The notes: generated by a model from the sequence alone, not told the origin. Numbered from the stretch's first letter, positions 32,464-42,036 are shown. The stretch is 64,000 nucleotides of DNA from Bacteroidales bacterium (GCA_024710405.1 JANJUV010000017.1:62001-126000); one strand, 5' to 3'. Translations and numbers: made by a program.

Positions 32464-33879
32464 TCAAAGCTTACTGTAATCGATATCGAAATGGTATTCC
32501 TTTTCGGGTGAGCCGCAATGCAGCACACATTTCTCGCAAACAGACAGTTCACCACGTAACCTTTTTTTAACCATGTCATCAATTCGGTTGCGCAATGGTT
32601 CGATGGAGATCTCGCTGATGATGTCGGATGCAAAGGCATACATAAGTAACAGACGGGCATTAGCCTTGCTGATACCCCGCGAACGCAGGTAAAACATAGC
32701 ATCCTGATCAAGTTGTCCGATGGTGGCCCCGTGGCTGCACTTTACGTCATCGGCATAGATTTCAAGAAAAGGTTTTGTGTTGATGGTTGCCGTTGGCTTC
32801 AACAGGATGTTGTTGTTGTTCTGGTAGGCGTTGGTTTTCTGGGCATCACGAGCCACATGGATATAGCCGTTAAACACGGCTGATGCCTGATCGTCGAGAA
32901 TCCCCTTGAACAGTTCGTTGCTGGTGCAGTTGGGTTGGTTGTGGTTGATTCTTATTTGGTTGTCAACATGTTGCGACTTATCCATCAGGTACAGGCCCAG
33001 CACATCGGCATGGGCTCCACTGCCATCGAGATTGATGTGTATGGTGTTGCGTATCAGGCCACAGTTGAAGGTCAGCGTATTTGTCTTTACGGTACTGTCG
33101 GCCATCTGACGGATAAAGGTGGTGTTCACGAGGCCCGACTGATCGTTGAGGTTTTGAAGTTTATACAATTCAAACCTTGCACCTTCGGAAACAAATATTT
33201 CGGTTACAGTGTTAACCAGGCTGCTGTGCTGGTTGATGGAATCGTCGCAATGCATGAGGCTCAGGCTGCTGTTTCGTCCAAGGATAATCAGGTTGCGGTT
33301 TTGTACAAAAAGATTCTCCTCAAGGTCAATCATTTTGATGATCTGCAGTGTTTTGCGGGCGTTCACTCCATCGGGCACATAGATAAACACACCGTCCTGT
33401 ACCAGAGCCGTGTTGATGGCCGTGAAACCATTGAGTGTGTTTTGGGCTATCTCGCCATAATACTGTTCAAAAAGTGCGGGATAAGCATTCATGGCTGCTT
33501 TAAAACTTCCCACAACTACACCATCGGGCAGCGTTCTTAGCTTTTCGTTACTATCATGATACCAACCATTAAGCATCGAAACTATTTCGGTGTCGAAGTT
33601 ATGCACTTCGCAGCGGAACAGTTCGTCCATGTTGCGGTCGGCCTGAGCCGGCTCAATCAACTGAACAAAGTCTTCACAGGTAAGGTTTTCTATTTCAGTG
33701 TTTTTCCACTTTTCATGGGTGCTGTCGGGGAATCTGTTTGTTTTGAAATGCTGCAAAGCTGTGTCGCGCATTAATTCAACCTTGGAAATATCACCCCGCA
33801 CGATTGTTTCCCGGCTCATTTCGTAACTGCTGATGAGCATTTCATCGAGCGGCAACTGATTTGATTCAATTGGGTTCAT
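32464..33879 (-). CDS. sufD: Fe-S cluster assembly protein SufD
   Basis: Scaffold subunit of 471 residues that pairs with SufB on the SufC ATPase dimer. The C-terminal beta-helix core carries KCSHGATIGQLDQDAMFYLR and SRGISKANARLLL, with the diagnostic histidine in the first. The ATG at 33879 lies 17 nt after the sufC stop; the upstream codon at 33924 is within sufC. The C-terminal tail CEKCVLHCGS has three cysteines close together, which is unusual and could contact metal or sulfur. Confidence 0.95.
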   Translation of the reverse strand: MNPIESNQLPLDEMLISSYEMSRETIVRGDISKVELMRDTALQHFKTNRFPDSTHEKWKNTEIENLTCEDFVQLIEPAQADRNMDELFRCEVHNFDTEIVSMLNGWYHDSNEKLRTLPDGVVVGSFKAAMNAYPALFEQYYGEIAQNTLNGFTAINTALVQDGVFIYVPDGVNARKTLQIIKMIDLEENLFVQNRNLIILGRNSSLSLMHCDDSINQHSSLVNTVTEIFVSEGARFELYKLQNLNDQSGLVNTTFIRQMADSTVKTNTLTFNCGLIRNTIHINLDGSGAHADVLGLYLMDKSQHVDNQIRINHNQPNCTSNELFKGILDDQASAVFNGYIHVARDAQKTNAYQNNNNILLKPTATINTKPFLEIYADDVKCSHGATIGQLDQDAMFYLRSRGISKANARLLLMYAFASDIISEISIEPLRNRIDDMVKKRLRGELSVCEKCVLHCGSPEKEYHFDIDYSKL

Positions 33880-33896
33880 GTGAATTACGATAGTTA

Positions 33897-34652
33897 TTAA
33901 ACGAGGTGTTCCTGTTTGATCCACTCATATCCCTTTTCCTCGAGTTCGAGGGCCAGGTTTCTTCCTCCCGATTTGATGATCTTTCCGTCGAACAGCACAT
34001 GCACAAAGTCGGGAACAATCAGTTCGAGAAGCCTTTGATAATGTGTGATGACCACAAATGCATTTTCGGAGGTGCGCAGTTGGTTTACGCCGCGGGCAAC
34101 AACTTTCAAAGCATCAATGTCAAGGCCCGAGTCGGTTTCGTCGAGTATGGCAAGTGTTGGCTCCAGCATGGCCATCTGAAAAATTTCGTTCTTCTTCTTC
34201 TCACCTCCCGAAAACCCTTCATTCACCGAGCGGTTGGTGAGCTTCTCGTGGATATCGACAAGTTTTTTCTTTTCCTCCATCATCCTGAGGAAGTCGCCTG
34301 CCTGAATTGGTGCCTGACCACGATATTCGCGCTGTGCGTTGATGGCAGTGCGCATAAAATTGGTCATGCTCACCCCCGGTATCTCCACAGGATATTGAAA
34401 ACTAAGAAAGATACCCTCGTTGGCCCTTTCTTCGGCCGGCATTTCAACAATGTTTTTGCCTTTGTACCAGATTTCGCCCTGAGTGATGTCGTATCCTTCC
34501 CTTCCTGTGATGGCCGCAGCGAGTGTGCTTTTTCCGGTTCCGTTAGGCCCCATAATCGCATGAACTTCGCCTTTGTTCACGCCCAGATTGAGTCCTTTGA
34601 TAATCTCTTTGCCGTTGATGGCTACATGTAGGTTTTTTATATTCAGTAACAT
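33897..34652 (-). CDS. sufC: Fe-S cluster assembly ATPase SufC
   Basis: Soluble ABC-type ATPase of 251 residues that drives conformational change of SufB-SufD. Walker A GPNGTGKST, signature SGGEKKKNEI (the Suf variant of LSGGQ), Walker B LAILDETDSGLDID and the H-loop VVITHYQ are all present. It is separated from sufB by 59 nt, 42 of which are a 7-bp repeat array. Confidence 0.97.
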   Translation of the reverse strand: MLLNIKNLHVAINGKEIIKGLNLGVNKGEVHAIMGPNGTGKSTLAAAITGREGYDITQGEIWYKGKNIVEMPAEERANEGIFLSFQYPVEIPGVSMTNFMRTAINAQREYRGQAPIQAGDFLRMMEEKKKLVDIHEKLTNRSVNEGFSGGEKKKNEIFQMAMLEPTLAILDETDSGLDIDALKVVARGVNQLRTSENAFVVITHYQRLLELIVPDFVHVLFDGKIIKSGGRNLALELEEKGYEWIKQEHLV

Positions 34653-34663
34653 GGGTTCTTTTT

Positions 34664-34705
34664 CTGGTTACTTGTTTCTGGTTTCTGGTTTCTGGTTTCC
34701 GGTTA
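34664..34705. repeat. 7-bp tandem array inside the suf operon
   Basis: Six heptamers (CTGGTTA, CTTGTTT, three CTGGTTT, CCGGTTA) fill the sufB-sufC gap. On the transcribed strand they read AAACCAG, the opposite sense to the arrays that follow the KAS III and acyltransferase genes. Confidence 0.85.
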
Positions 34706-34711
34706 ATAGGA

Positions 34712-36163
34712 TTAGCCGACGCTTCCTTCGAGGGTGATGGATAGGAGTTTCTGGGCTTCGACGGCGAATTCCATCGGAAGTTTGTTGAGTACTTCACGGG
34801 CATAGCCGTTTACAATCAGGCCAATGGCTTTTTCTGTATCAATGCCACGCTGGTTACAGTAGAACAACTGGTCTTCGCTGATTTTTGATGTTGTAGCCTC
34901 ATGTTCGATGATGCTCGACTCGTTGCGGGCTTCGATGTAGGGGAAAGTATGAGCTCCGCAGCGGTCGCCCAGCAGAAGCGAATCGCACTGTGAGAAGTTG
35001 CGGGCATTTGTTGCACCGGGAAGGATTTTGACCAGTCCGCGGTAAGCATTGTTGCTTTTGCCGGCTGAAATGCCCTTGGAAATAATGGTGCTGCGTGTGT
35101 TCTTGCCGATATGGATCATTTTGGTGCCTGTGTCAGCCTGCTGAAAATTATTGGTGACGGCCACTGAATAAAACTCGCCGACAGAATTGTCACCGAGTAA
35201 CACACAACTGGGATATTTCCATGTGATAGACGAGCCTGTTTCTACCTGTGTCCAGGCAATTTTTGAGCTCCGGCCCTTACACAACCCGCGCTTGGTAACG
35301 AAGTTATACACTCCTCCTTTGCCTTCCTTATCGCCCGGATACCAGTTCTGTACGGTGCTGTATTTCACCTCGGCATGATCCATGGCTACAATTTCAACGA
35401 TGGCTGCATGCAACTGGTTCTCATCACGCATGGGAGCCGTGCAGCCTTCCATATAACTCACGTAGCTGCTTTCTTCAGCTACAATAAGGGTGCGTTCAAA
35501 CTGACCCGTGTTGGCTGCATTGATCCTGAAATAGGTGGATAGCTCGAGCGGGCAGCGTACACCTTTGGGAATGTAGCAGAAAGAACCGTCACTGAAAACT
35601 GCTGAATTGAGAGCGGCAAAGAAATTGTCGGTGTAAGGCACAACACTTCCCATGTGTTTTCGCACAAGTTCGGGATGATTGCGGACAGCCTCGCTGAAGG
35701 AACAAAAAATGATTCCGTGTTTGGCTAAGGTGTCCTGAAAAGTTGTTTTCACCGAAACGCTGTCGATTACGGCATCTACAGCCACCCCTGAAAGTCGTTT
35801 TTGCTCGTCGAGCGAAATGCCAAGCTTATTGAACGTCTCGAGCAGTTCAGGATCTACTTCATCCAGACTGCTGAGCTCTTTTTTCTTCTTAGGTGCAGCA
35901 TAGTAAATGATATCCTGATAGCTGACAGGTGGATACTGAATGTGTGCCCATTCAGGTTCGCTAAGGGTGAGCCAGTGCCTGAAAGCCTTCAGCCTGAATT
36001 CGAGCATCCAATCAGGTTCCTCCTTCTTGGCCGAAATAAAGCGTATGGTGTCTTCGGTAAGCCCGGGAACAGCCATTTCGGTTTCAATGTCTGTGTAAAA
36101 ACCGTATTTGTATTCCCCTGTGGTTACCTCTTCAAGTATATTGTTGTTCGGATTGTTGTCCAT
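34712..36163 (-). CDS. sufB: Fe-S cluster assembly protein SufB
   Basis: Scaffold subunit of 483 residues on which the nascent cluster forms. [40 protein letters not shown] and the acceptor region [14 protein letters not shown] (with the conserved cysteine) are characteristic. First gene of the sufBCDS run. Length is normal for the family. Confidence 0.97.
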   Translation of the reverse strand: MDNNPNNNILEEVTTGEYKYGFYTDIETEMAVPGLTEDTIRFISAKKEEPDWMLEFRLKAFRHWLTLSEPEWAHIQYPPVSYQDIIYYAAPKKKKELSSLDEVDPELLETFNKLGISLDEQKRLSGVAVDAVIDSVSVKTTFQDTLAKHGIIFCSFSEAVRNHPELVRKHMGSVVPYTDNFFAALNSAVFSDGSFCYIPKGVRCPLELSTYFRINAANTGQFERTLIVAEESSYVSYMEGCTAPMRDENQLHAAIVEIVAMDHAEVKYSTVQNWYPGDKEGKGGVYNFVTKRGLCKGRSSKIAWTQVETGSSITWKYPSCVLLGDNSVGEFYSVAVTNNFQQADTGTKMIHIGKNTRSTIISKGISAGKSNNAYRGLVKILPGATNARNFSQCDSLLLGDRCGAHTFPYIEARNESSIIEHEATTSKISEDQLFYCNQRGIDTEKAIGLIVNGYAREVLNKLPMEFAVEAQKLLSITLEGSVG

Positions 36164-36202
36164 GGAACAGAAACTTATTTAGAATAAATTTAAATAAGAT
36201 TG

Positions 36203-36210
36203 CAAAGATA
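36203..36210 (-). promoter_or_regulatory. TAnnTTTG-type -7 element for sufBCDS
   Basis: The minus strand reads TATCTTTG 39 nt before the sufB ATG. No -33 box at normal spacing and no obvious IscR- or Fur-like palindrome in the 150-nt gap. Confidence 0.45.
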
Positions 36211-36313
36211 CACAATTAAGGCATGCCGATGCGCATTCTGTGGTTTCAGTTAAACGGTTGAGGCAATAGATTGTTCGCCACCGTGGACGAAAATTATGTC
36301 TACAGGTATCCTG

Positions 36314-36670
36314 TCAGTTTGCAGGATAATCGGCGCGGATGTCGGTCTGCGCCCTATCGAGCATTGCCTTTAAATCACGAATCATATCCGGCAGCAAATG
36401 GTGGTTTTCGCTTGACTTGGCGATGGTTTCAATCTTTTTAATCAGTTCGAAGGCTTTGTCGAGGCCGAAAATATCGAGGCTTGGCTTGAGCATATGGGCA
36501 TATTTGCCCACAGCGGTGATGTCGCTTTTTTGAAGCGAGTCGTTGATGTTGCCGAGTAATTCCGGTGTTGACTGGAGGAAAATACCGACCATGCTGGAGA
36601 CAGCGGCTTCATCATTGCCGATAAACTCGATTAGTTTATCGAGGTTGTAGGATTTGTCATGTTTGTTCAT
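36314..36670 (-). CDS. Hpt-domain phosphotransfer protein
   Basis: Histidine phosphotransfer protein of 118 residues consisting of one Hpt four-helix domain. The phospho-accepting His59 lies in GKYAHMLKPSLDIFG, a variant of the usual AHxLKGSS. It follows the sigma-54 activator gene by 18 nt, so it probably relays phosphate to that receiver from a hybrid kinase encoded elsewhere. Confidence 0.85.
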   Translation of the reverse strand: MNKHDKSYNLDKLIEFIGNDEAAVSSMVGIFLQSTPELLGNINDSLQKSDITAVGKYAHMLKPSLDIFGLDKAFELIKKIETIAKSSENHHLLPDMIRDLKAMLDRAQTDIRADYPAN

Positions 36671-36688
36671 TTGTCCGACGAGGTTTTG

Positions 36689-38032
36689 TTACAACAGATT
36701 TTCCTTGATCATACGATAAATGGTCGATTTTCCGATATCTAGTTTCTTGGCAACGTGCAACACATTGTTGTTGTATTTCTGAAGATAATAACGGATAATT
36801 TTCCGGTTATATTCTTCCAGTGTGCTTTCCACGAGCAGGAAGTTACCCGGCGAATCGCTTGCGGTGTAGGAAATATGTTTGTCGTCAATCTGTTCGCCAT
36901 CGGTTAGCACGGCTGCAAGCTCCATGATTGCTCTTAATTCGCGTACATTACCCGGAAAATGATACTGCATGAGCTTTTTCTGGGCCGGTTCGGAGATGCT
37001 GAGCTTGGGCATTTTGTTTTCGGCGCAGAAGTCGTCCACGAAATACTTGGCCAGCATCAGGATGTCGTTTCCGCGGAAACGCAGTGGTGGCAACTCGATC
37101 GGGAGTCCGAGCAGCCTGTAGTAAAGGTCTTCGCGGAACCTGCCTTTCTGCACATCATCAGCTAAGTTTCGGTTGGTAGCCACAATCAGCCGTACATCAA
37201 TCTTCACTAGGTCGTTGCCCCCGACACGGGTGAGTTCGCGTTCCTGAAGCACACGAAGCAATTTCGATTGCATATTGAGGTCCATTTCACCGATTTCGTC
37301 CAGAAAAATGGTTCCACCCTGAGCCTGTTCAAACTTTCCGATTTTGCGGGTAATGGCTCCGGTAAAAGAACCTTTCTCGTGCCCGAACATTTCACTTTCG
37401 ATCAGATCGGTAGGTATGGCTGAAACATTTACGGCAACAAAAGGATATTTTGCCCGTGGCGAGTTATAGTGTATGGCTTTGGCAACAAGCTCTTTGCCTG
37501 TGCCTGTCTCGCCGGTGATGGAAACCGAAATATTGGTGCGTGTGGCTTTTTCTATCAAGCTGAAAATATTCTTGATGGCCGGACTGTTTCCTTTAATCAC
37601 CTTCCGGAATTCATATTTCTTCCCGATTTCCTCTTTAAGATAGCTGATTTCGCTTTTTAACTGCAGGTTCTCTCTGATTTTCTTGATAATGTTCCACAAC
37701 CTGTCTTTTACGTCATCATCCTTAACGAAATAATCATATGCCCCTTCGCGAAGCAAACGCACCGCAGTGGAAATATCATCCTGACCCGAAACAATCACTA
37801 CCGGAACTTCGTTGTTCTCCTTTTTGATGGCCTTCATCACCTCAAGACCCGACATATCGGGCAGGCTGTAGTCGAGCGATACAAGCGCCGGCGACTTGTA
37901 TATGTTTTTCAGGCATTCGGCTCCCGTTTTAAACAAATGCACTTCATTGTCTGGGTTCAACGATAAATGATGCCGCAGCATCTCGCCGTAAAAAAGATCA
38001 TCTTCTACGATAAAAATTCTAAAAGCCTCCAT
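36689..38032 (-). CDS. sigma-54-dependent response regulator (NtrC family)
   Basis: Enhancer-binding protein of 447 residues: receiver domain (1-120) with phospho-accepting Asp54 in SLDYSLPDMSG; AAA+ domain (about 145-385) with Walker A GETGTGKE (174-181), the sigma-54 contact loop GSFTGA (221-226, Ser instead of the commoner Ala) and Walker B TIFLDEIGEM; and a C-terminal Fis-type helix-turn-helix (VAKKLDIGKSTIYRMIKENL). Its presence shows that sigma-54 transcription operates in this organism, consistent with the promoter in front of hsp20, although no direct link is shown. Confidence 0.95.
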   Translation of the reverse strand: MEAFRIFIVEDDLFYGEMLRHHLSLNPDNEVHLFKTGAECLKNIYKSPALVSLDYSLPDMSGLEVMKAIKKENNEVPVVIVSGQDDISTAVRLLREGAYDYFVKDDDVKDRLWNIIKKIRENLQLKSEISYLKEEIGKKYEFRKVIKGNSPAIKNIFSLIEKATRTNISVSITGETGTGKELVAKAIHYNSPRAKYPFVAVNVSAIPTDLIESEMFGHEKGSFTGAITRKIGKFEQAQGGTIFLDEIGEMDLNMQSKLLRVLQERELTRVGGNDLVKIDVRLIVATNRNLADDVQKGRFREDLYYRLLGLPIELPPLRFRGNDILMLAKYFVDDFCAENKMPKLSISEPAQKKLMQYHFPGNVRELRAIMELAAVLTDGEQIDDKHISYTASDSPGNFLLVESTLEEYNRKIIRYYLQKYNNNVLHVAKKLDIGKSTIYRMIKENLL

Positions 38033-38129
38033 AACGTAAAGGTTGGTTGTTCAGAAAACAGTTCCAAAAATGAGAAGCAGAGAAAAATTCAGGCTGATTC
38101 GTTATTTATTCTCAATCGTGGAATAAGTG

Positions 38130-38137
38130 CAAAAATA
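38130..38137 (-). promoter_or_regulatory. TAnnTTTG-type promoter for the NtrC-type regulator gene
   Basis: The minus strand reads TATTTTTG with TTG 19 bp upstream (38157-38159), about 97 nt before the ATG at 38032. Confidence 0.5.
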
Positions 38138-38224
38138 GTGAATTTAAAAAATTTGTCAAGTGCATTGGCTTATAAATTAGTAATTTGATCAATGTTCTTT
38201 CACTTCAGATCTGCAAAGCTGTTG

Positions 38225-38232
38225 TATCTTTG
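38225..38232 (+). promoter_or_regulatory. TAnnTTTG-type -7 element for the PHP-GT39 unit
   Basis: TATCTTTG lies 42 nt before the ATG at 38275; no standard -33 box. Confidence 0.45.
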
Positions 38233-38274
38233 CCCCGCAAATATTGCCAGTCGAAACGCTTATCCGCTTTTAGC

Positions 38275-39501
38275 ATGAAGTTGAAACGCACTTTGTCCAA
38301 ACTCTTCGTCACTATTATCCTTCTGCCTTTTGCCATTTTTGGAATATTGCATCTTTTCTTTTTGTGGTTCTATGTCTCCGCTCCCGTTTATCGTTTTTCG
38401 GAACCAGAACCCTTCAGCGGCCCCAACCTGATCAACCCTTATCAGGACATGCACCCCGACCACTGGCGCAAGTATAATTTTCAGGTTCAATCAAAAGCCT
38501 GGTGGGGCATCACCGATGGGCGACTGAACAGCAATGTGCTGATTGATAGCATGTATTCTCTGCTCGATTATGACTATGTGGCCACATCTGACTACCAGAA
38601 AATCAACCGCCACCGCGAAAACGAAGCACTTTTTATCCCTACCTACGAACATGGGTATAGCATCAGAAAAACACATCAGGTGTGCATTGGCGCTGAGAAA
38701 GTCCTGTGGCGGGACTATATCTACATACAGACGCTCAGCCACAAACAACATATCCTCGACTTGCTCAGACCTGACAACCGTATTGTTGCTCTGGCACATC
38801 CGCTGCTCCTTGATGGCTATTTGCCCGAAGACCTTCGCTACCTGAGTGGCTACGACCTGATCGAAGTGCTCAACAATATGCGCATCAGCACAGCACACTG
38901 GGATACTGCCCTGAGCAACGGTCATCCGGCCTTTATCCTGGCCAACGACGACGCGCATGATGTAAGCAACAGCAACGAAGTTGGCCGGCGTTTTACCATG
39001 ATCAACGCAGCCAATACTGAGCGCGAACTCATTCTTTCGTCCCTCGAGAAGGGAAACGCCTACGGTTTCGACTTCTTCAGGGTAGATGACGAGCCCTGGC
39101 CGGATAAAATTGACCGTTCACGCAGCATCCCCCACCTGACATCAGCTACACTCGACAGCAACCGATTCACCGTAAGTTTCAGCAAACCTTTCAGCAGGCT
39201 CAGTTTTATTGGACAACATGGGCGTGTGCTGGCAACGGCCAATGATTATCACACGGCTTCCTACTCTATTGCACCCACGGACACTTATGTGCGCACCGAA
39301 GTGATGTTTTACGACAGTTCGGCCATCTACCTCAACCCCGTCACACGATCGCAAGACGGTGAACCTGCAAGCGGCCGCCTCGCCGAAATTGACCAAAGAG
39401 CCACACTGTTGTTCAGGGCAGCCATTGCCGGAATCGGTTTTTTGCTTATCATTACCGTGTTATTCTTCATCAGATTACGTAAAAAGAAGATCAGACAATG
39501 A
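38275..39501 (+). CDS. membrane-anchored protein with degenerate PHP domain
   Basis: Protein of 408 residues with an N-terminal membrane helix (11-35), a large exported domain and a C-terminal helix (about 378-398) followed by a basic tail. The central domain follows the PHP phosphoesterase layout: FQVQSKAWWGITDGRLNS (69-86) where active enzymes have HxH...SDG, DYVATSDYQ (100-108) for the usual TDH, PTYEHG (122-127), LAHP (173-176) and NDDAHD (224-229). The first metal ligands are thus lost while later ones remain. It is coupled by ATGA overlap to a GT39 glycosyltransferase. ATG at 38275 gives a good signal anchor. Confidence 0.72.
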   Translation: MKLKRTLSKLFVTIILLPFAIFGILHLFFLWFYVSAPVYRFSEPEPFSGPNLINPYQDMHPDHWRKYNFQVQSKAWWGITDGRLNSNVLIDSMYSLLDYDYVATSDYQKINRHRENEALFIPTYEHGYSIRKTHQVCIGAEKVLWRDYIYIQTLSHKQHILDLLRPDNRIVALAHPLLLDGYLPEDLRYLSGYDLIEVLNNMRISTAHWDTALSNGHPAFILANDDAHDVSNSNEVGRRFTMINAANTERELILSSLEKGNAYGFDFFRVDDEPWPDKIDRSRSIPHLTSATLDSNRFTVSFSKPFSRLSFIGQHGRVLATANDYHTASYSIAPTDTYVRTEVMFYDSSAIYLNPVTRSQDGEPASGRLAEIDQRATLLFRAAIAGIGFLLIITVLFFIRLRKKKIRQ

Positions 39502-41036
39502 AGACTGATTTCCGCAAAGAACTGGGCTGGCTCATCGTAATTTCGCTGCTCGTCAGGACATGGCTCGCCTGGCAGCTTGAGCTGGGCAACGACGAAGTGT
39601 ATTATTGGACTTATGCGCTTTATCCCGACTGGAGCCACTACGACCATCCGCCCATGCTCGGTTGGGTAATGCAGTTGTTCAGTCTCAATCTTTTGTTTGA
39701 CAGCGAATTGGCTTTAAGGCTTTCGTCACTTGTATTCTTTTCGCTGAACACCTGGCTGATGTTCACTGCCGGGAAAATCATCCGTGACGCACGCACAGGA
39801 TGGTATGCTGCCCTGCTTTACAACGCCTCGGTCTATGCCTCGATAATCACAGGTGTGCTCATCCTGCCCGATACCCCGCAGAACCTGTTCTGGATGCTGT
39901 CCCTTGTGCTGCTGCTTAAAATATTTGTTTCAGAAAAAGCTGACACACGGCTCATGCTGCTTTTTGGACTGGTGGCCGGACTGGGCATGATTTCCAAATA
40001 CACCAGTGTTTTTCTGTGGTCGGGTGTGCTGCTCTACATCCTCATTTTCGACCGGAAATGGTTTGCCCGGCCTTCACTCTACCTGGCCATGCTGATTTCG
40101 GCACTCTGCGGGCTGCCGGTACTTATCTGGAACATGCAGAATGACTTTATCAGTTTCGCCTATCAGGGAAGCCGTGTCAACATATTCGAGTCCGGCCTCA
40201 GGCCTGACCTGTTTATTACTGAGCTTTCGGGACAGGTTTTTTACAACAATCCTGTCAACTGGGTATTGACCATAATGGCTCTGATTGCTTATTTCAAGGG
40301 AAAAATCCTGCTGCCTAAAGCCCACAGCCGCCTGTTGCTGTTTGTGGCTCTGCCGCCGATACTATTGTTCCTGCTGTTTTCACTGTTCAGGCCGACTTTA
40401 CCCCACTGGACGGGGCCTGCCTACAACAGCCTGTTGCTGCTTACGGCAGCCTTTCTGGCCGGACGACATCACAAACCCGTGTTGGTTCCGGCTGTGCTGA
40501 AGGTTTCCCTGGGAATTGTTGCGGCTATTATGCTGCTGGGTAACATGCAGATTAATTACGGCATCATTCCTGTTCCCGACAAAAACCCCTTCCACCGGCT
40601 CGGAAGGCACGACCTTACGCTGGATATGTACGGCTGGAAAAAAACGGCGGAAGCCTTTGCTCCCGTCAGAGAGCGAATCATCCGCGAAGGTTTGATGCAG
40701 CCGACAGATGCTTTGGTGGCCGAAAACTGGTTTCCTTTGGCAAACCTCGATTATTATGTTGCCCGTCCGCTTGGCATGAAAGCCCTCGGGCTGGGCCGCC
40801 CCGACCGCCTGCATAAATACATCTGGATCAACCAGGAAAGAGGCGGGCTGCATGCAGGTGATGACTACTGGTACCTCACCGACAGCCGGAATTACAAGCA
40901 CCCTGAGGATATTTATGATGGAAAGTTTCGTGAGGTTGTTGCCACCGATACCCTCACCATCAGCAGAGGCGGAAGGCCTGCAAAACACGTGTTCTTGTTT
41001 TTGTTAATGGATTATATGCCAGAACAGGAGCAATAG
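39498..41036 (+). CDS. GT39/ArnT-like membrane glycosyltransferase
   Basis: Polyprenyl-phosphate-sugar glycosyltransferase of 512 residues with about eleven membrane helices. The catalytic loop GNDEVYYWTYALYPDWSHYD (Asp-Glu after the first helix, then a HPP motif) is typical of the GT-C family to which PMT and ArnT belong. A periplasmic C-terminal domain follows. It probably transfers a sugar to a lipid or polysaccharide outside the membrane; the acceptor is unknown. Overlaps the PHP-like gene by 4 nt. Confidence 0.88.
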   Translation: MKTDFRKELGWLIVISLLVRTWLAWQLELGNDEVYYWTYALYPDWSHYDHPPMLGWVMQLFSLNLLFDSELALRLSSLVFFSLNTWLMFTAGKIIRDARTGWYAALLYNASVYASIITGVLILPDTPQNLFWMLSLVLLLKIFVSEKADTRLMLLFGLVAGLGMISKYTSVFLWSGVLLYILIFDRKWFARPSLYLAMLISALCGLPVLIWNMQNDFISFAYQGSRVNIFESGLRPDLFITELSGQVFYNNPVNWVLTIMALIAYFKGKILLPKAHSRLLLFVALPPILLFLLFSLFRPTLPHWTGPAYNSLLLLTAAFLAGRHHKPVLVPAVLKVSLGIVAAIMLLGNMQINYGIIPVPDKNPFHRLGRHDLTLDMYGWKKTAEAFAPVRERIIREGLMQPTDALVAENWFPLANLDYYVARPLGMKALGLGRPDRLHKYIWINQERGGLHAGDDYWYLTDSRNYKHPEDIYDGKFREVVATDTLTISRGGRPAKHVFLFLLMDYMPEQEQ

Positions 41037-41097
41037 ATCCCGTTGCATGAACCGTTTAACTGATCTTTCGTCGAAAAACAATGATATCCGCTGACTG

Positions 41098-41886
41098 ATG
41101 AATAATCCTGAATCGAACTCAATTAAAGAAAGTGTCGTGTTTGCCATGGACGGTACCGACACCGGATTGTATCCATTTCTGCCGTATATCATGCAGGACA
41201 TCTGGGAATTTGGTGCTTCGCCCGAAGTGGTCATTTCCCTGATCAAAAAACTGTTCGGCCAAACGGCTTCCTTACGCCTGCTCGATCTGGGCTGTGGTAA
41301 AGGGCCAGTTTCGGTGAAAGCAGCCCGGTCCCTCGGATGCCGCTGTCATGGAGTTGATGCTGTGCCTGAATTTATCGCCGAAGCCAAACACAAAGCAAAG
41401 GAGTTTGGGGTGGATCATTTGTGCACTTTCGAAACCGGCGACATCAGGGAAGCCGTCAGCAATTGCAGAGGATACGATGTGGTTGTGCTGGGAGCCATCG
41501 GCCCGGTGCTCGGAACGATGTATGAAACCCTTCAAACTGTTGTTCCTTGCCTGAGCCGGCAAGGTGTGGTGGTTGTTGACGATGGATATACCATTGACAA
41601 ACAGAATGATGCCCTGTCTTCTGTAAGCAATTTGGGTGATCTGTTGCTTCAGATTGAAGCCGCCGGAATGCAGCTTCTCGATAATGAAATCATGCAACCA
41701 GATATGATTCGCGTATCGAACAGAGAGATATTCGGGAAAATGAAGCAAAGGTGCCTGCAGCTTGCCGAATCTCAACCTGACCAACGCAGTTTGTTCCTCG
41801 ATTATCTTGCCATGCAGCAGGTGGAGAACGAGGTACTGGAGAACAAAATCGTATGCGCTACTCTGGTCATTGGTCGCCGGACCTAA
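41098..41886 (+). CDS. class I SAM-dependent methyltransferase
   Basis: Cytoplasmic methyltransferase of 262 residues; substrate unknown. Motif I is LLDLGCGKGPVSVKA (about 62-76), followed by the acidic residue in GVDAVPEF, GDIREAV, and the motif IV-like VVLGAIGP. The ATG at 41098 lies 61 nt past the GT39 gene. A very small membrane ORF begins inside its 3' end. Confidence 0.85.
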   Translation: MNNPESNSIKESVVFAMDGTDTGLYPFLPYIMQDIWEFGASPEVVISLIKKLFGQTASLRLLDLGCGKGPVSVKAARSLGCRCHGVDAVPEFIAEAKHKAKEFGVDHLCTFETGDIREAVSNCRGYDVVVLGAIGPVLGTMYETLQTVVPCLSRQGVVVVDDGYTIDKQNDALSSVSNLGDLLLQIEAAGMQLLDNEIMQPDMIRVSNREIFGKMKQRCLQLAESQPDQRSLFLDYLAMQQVENEVLENKIVCATLVIGRRT

Positions 41887-42002
41887 ACCGGCAAGAGGAG
41901 AACTTTTGGCTCATAATGCTTCCGTTTGCCATACCGCTCAGCCTGCTTGAGGTTGTTGTCGCTGCCTACATCATCCGCAGACTGTCAGGCAGAAAAGCCT
42001 GA
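41853..42002 (+). CDS. small putative membrane protein, 49 residues
   Basis: Short open frame overlapping the methyltransferase end by 34 nt. It encodes a polar N-terminus (WSPDLNRQEENFW) and one 20-residue hydrophobic helix (MLPFAIPLSLLEVVVAAYII) ending in a basic tail RRLSGRKA, a convincing single-pass topology with the tail inside. An internal ATG at 41916 preceded by GAGGAG is an alternative start. No recognised family; could be real or chance. Confidence 0.4.
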   Translation: MRYSGHWSPDLNRQEENFWLIMLPFAIPLSLLEVVVAAYIIRRLSGRKA

Positions 42003-42036
42003 GGGAGGATCAAGCTCCTTTCTGATGGTTTTCGTG

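Noticed and set aside
32463-32711. N-terminal extension of SufS of 83 residues
   Set aside because: The extension is antistructural, Cys-rich sequence within sufD; the normal SufS N-terminus begins at the ATG at 32462.
33906-34631. Plus-strand open frame of 241 codons
   Set aside because: Antisense shadow of sufC, whose Walker and signature motifs are intact.
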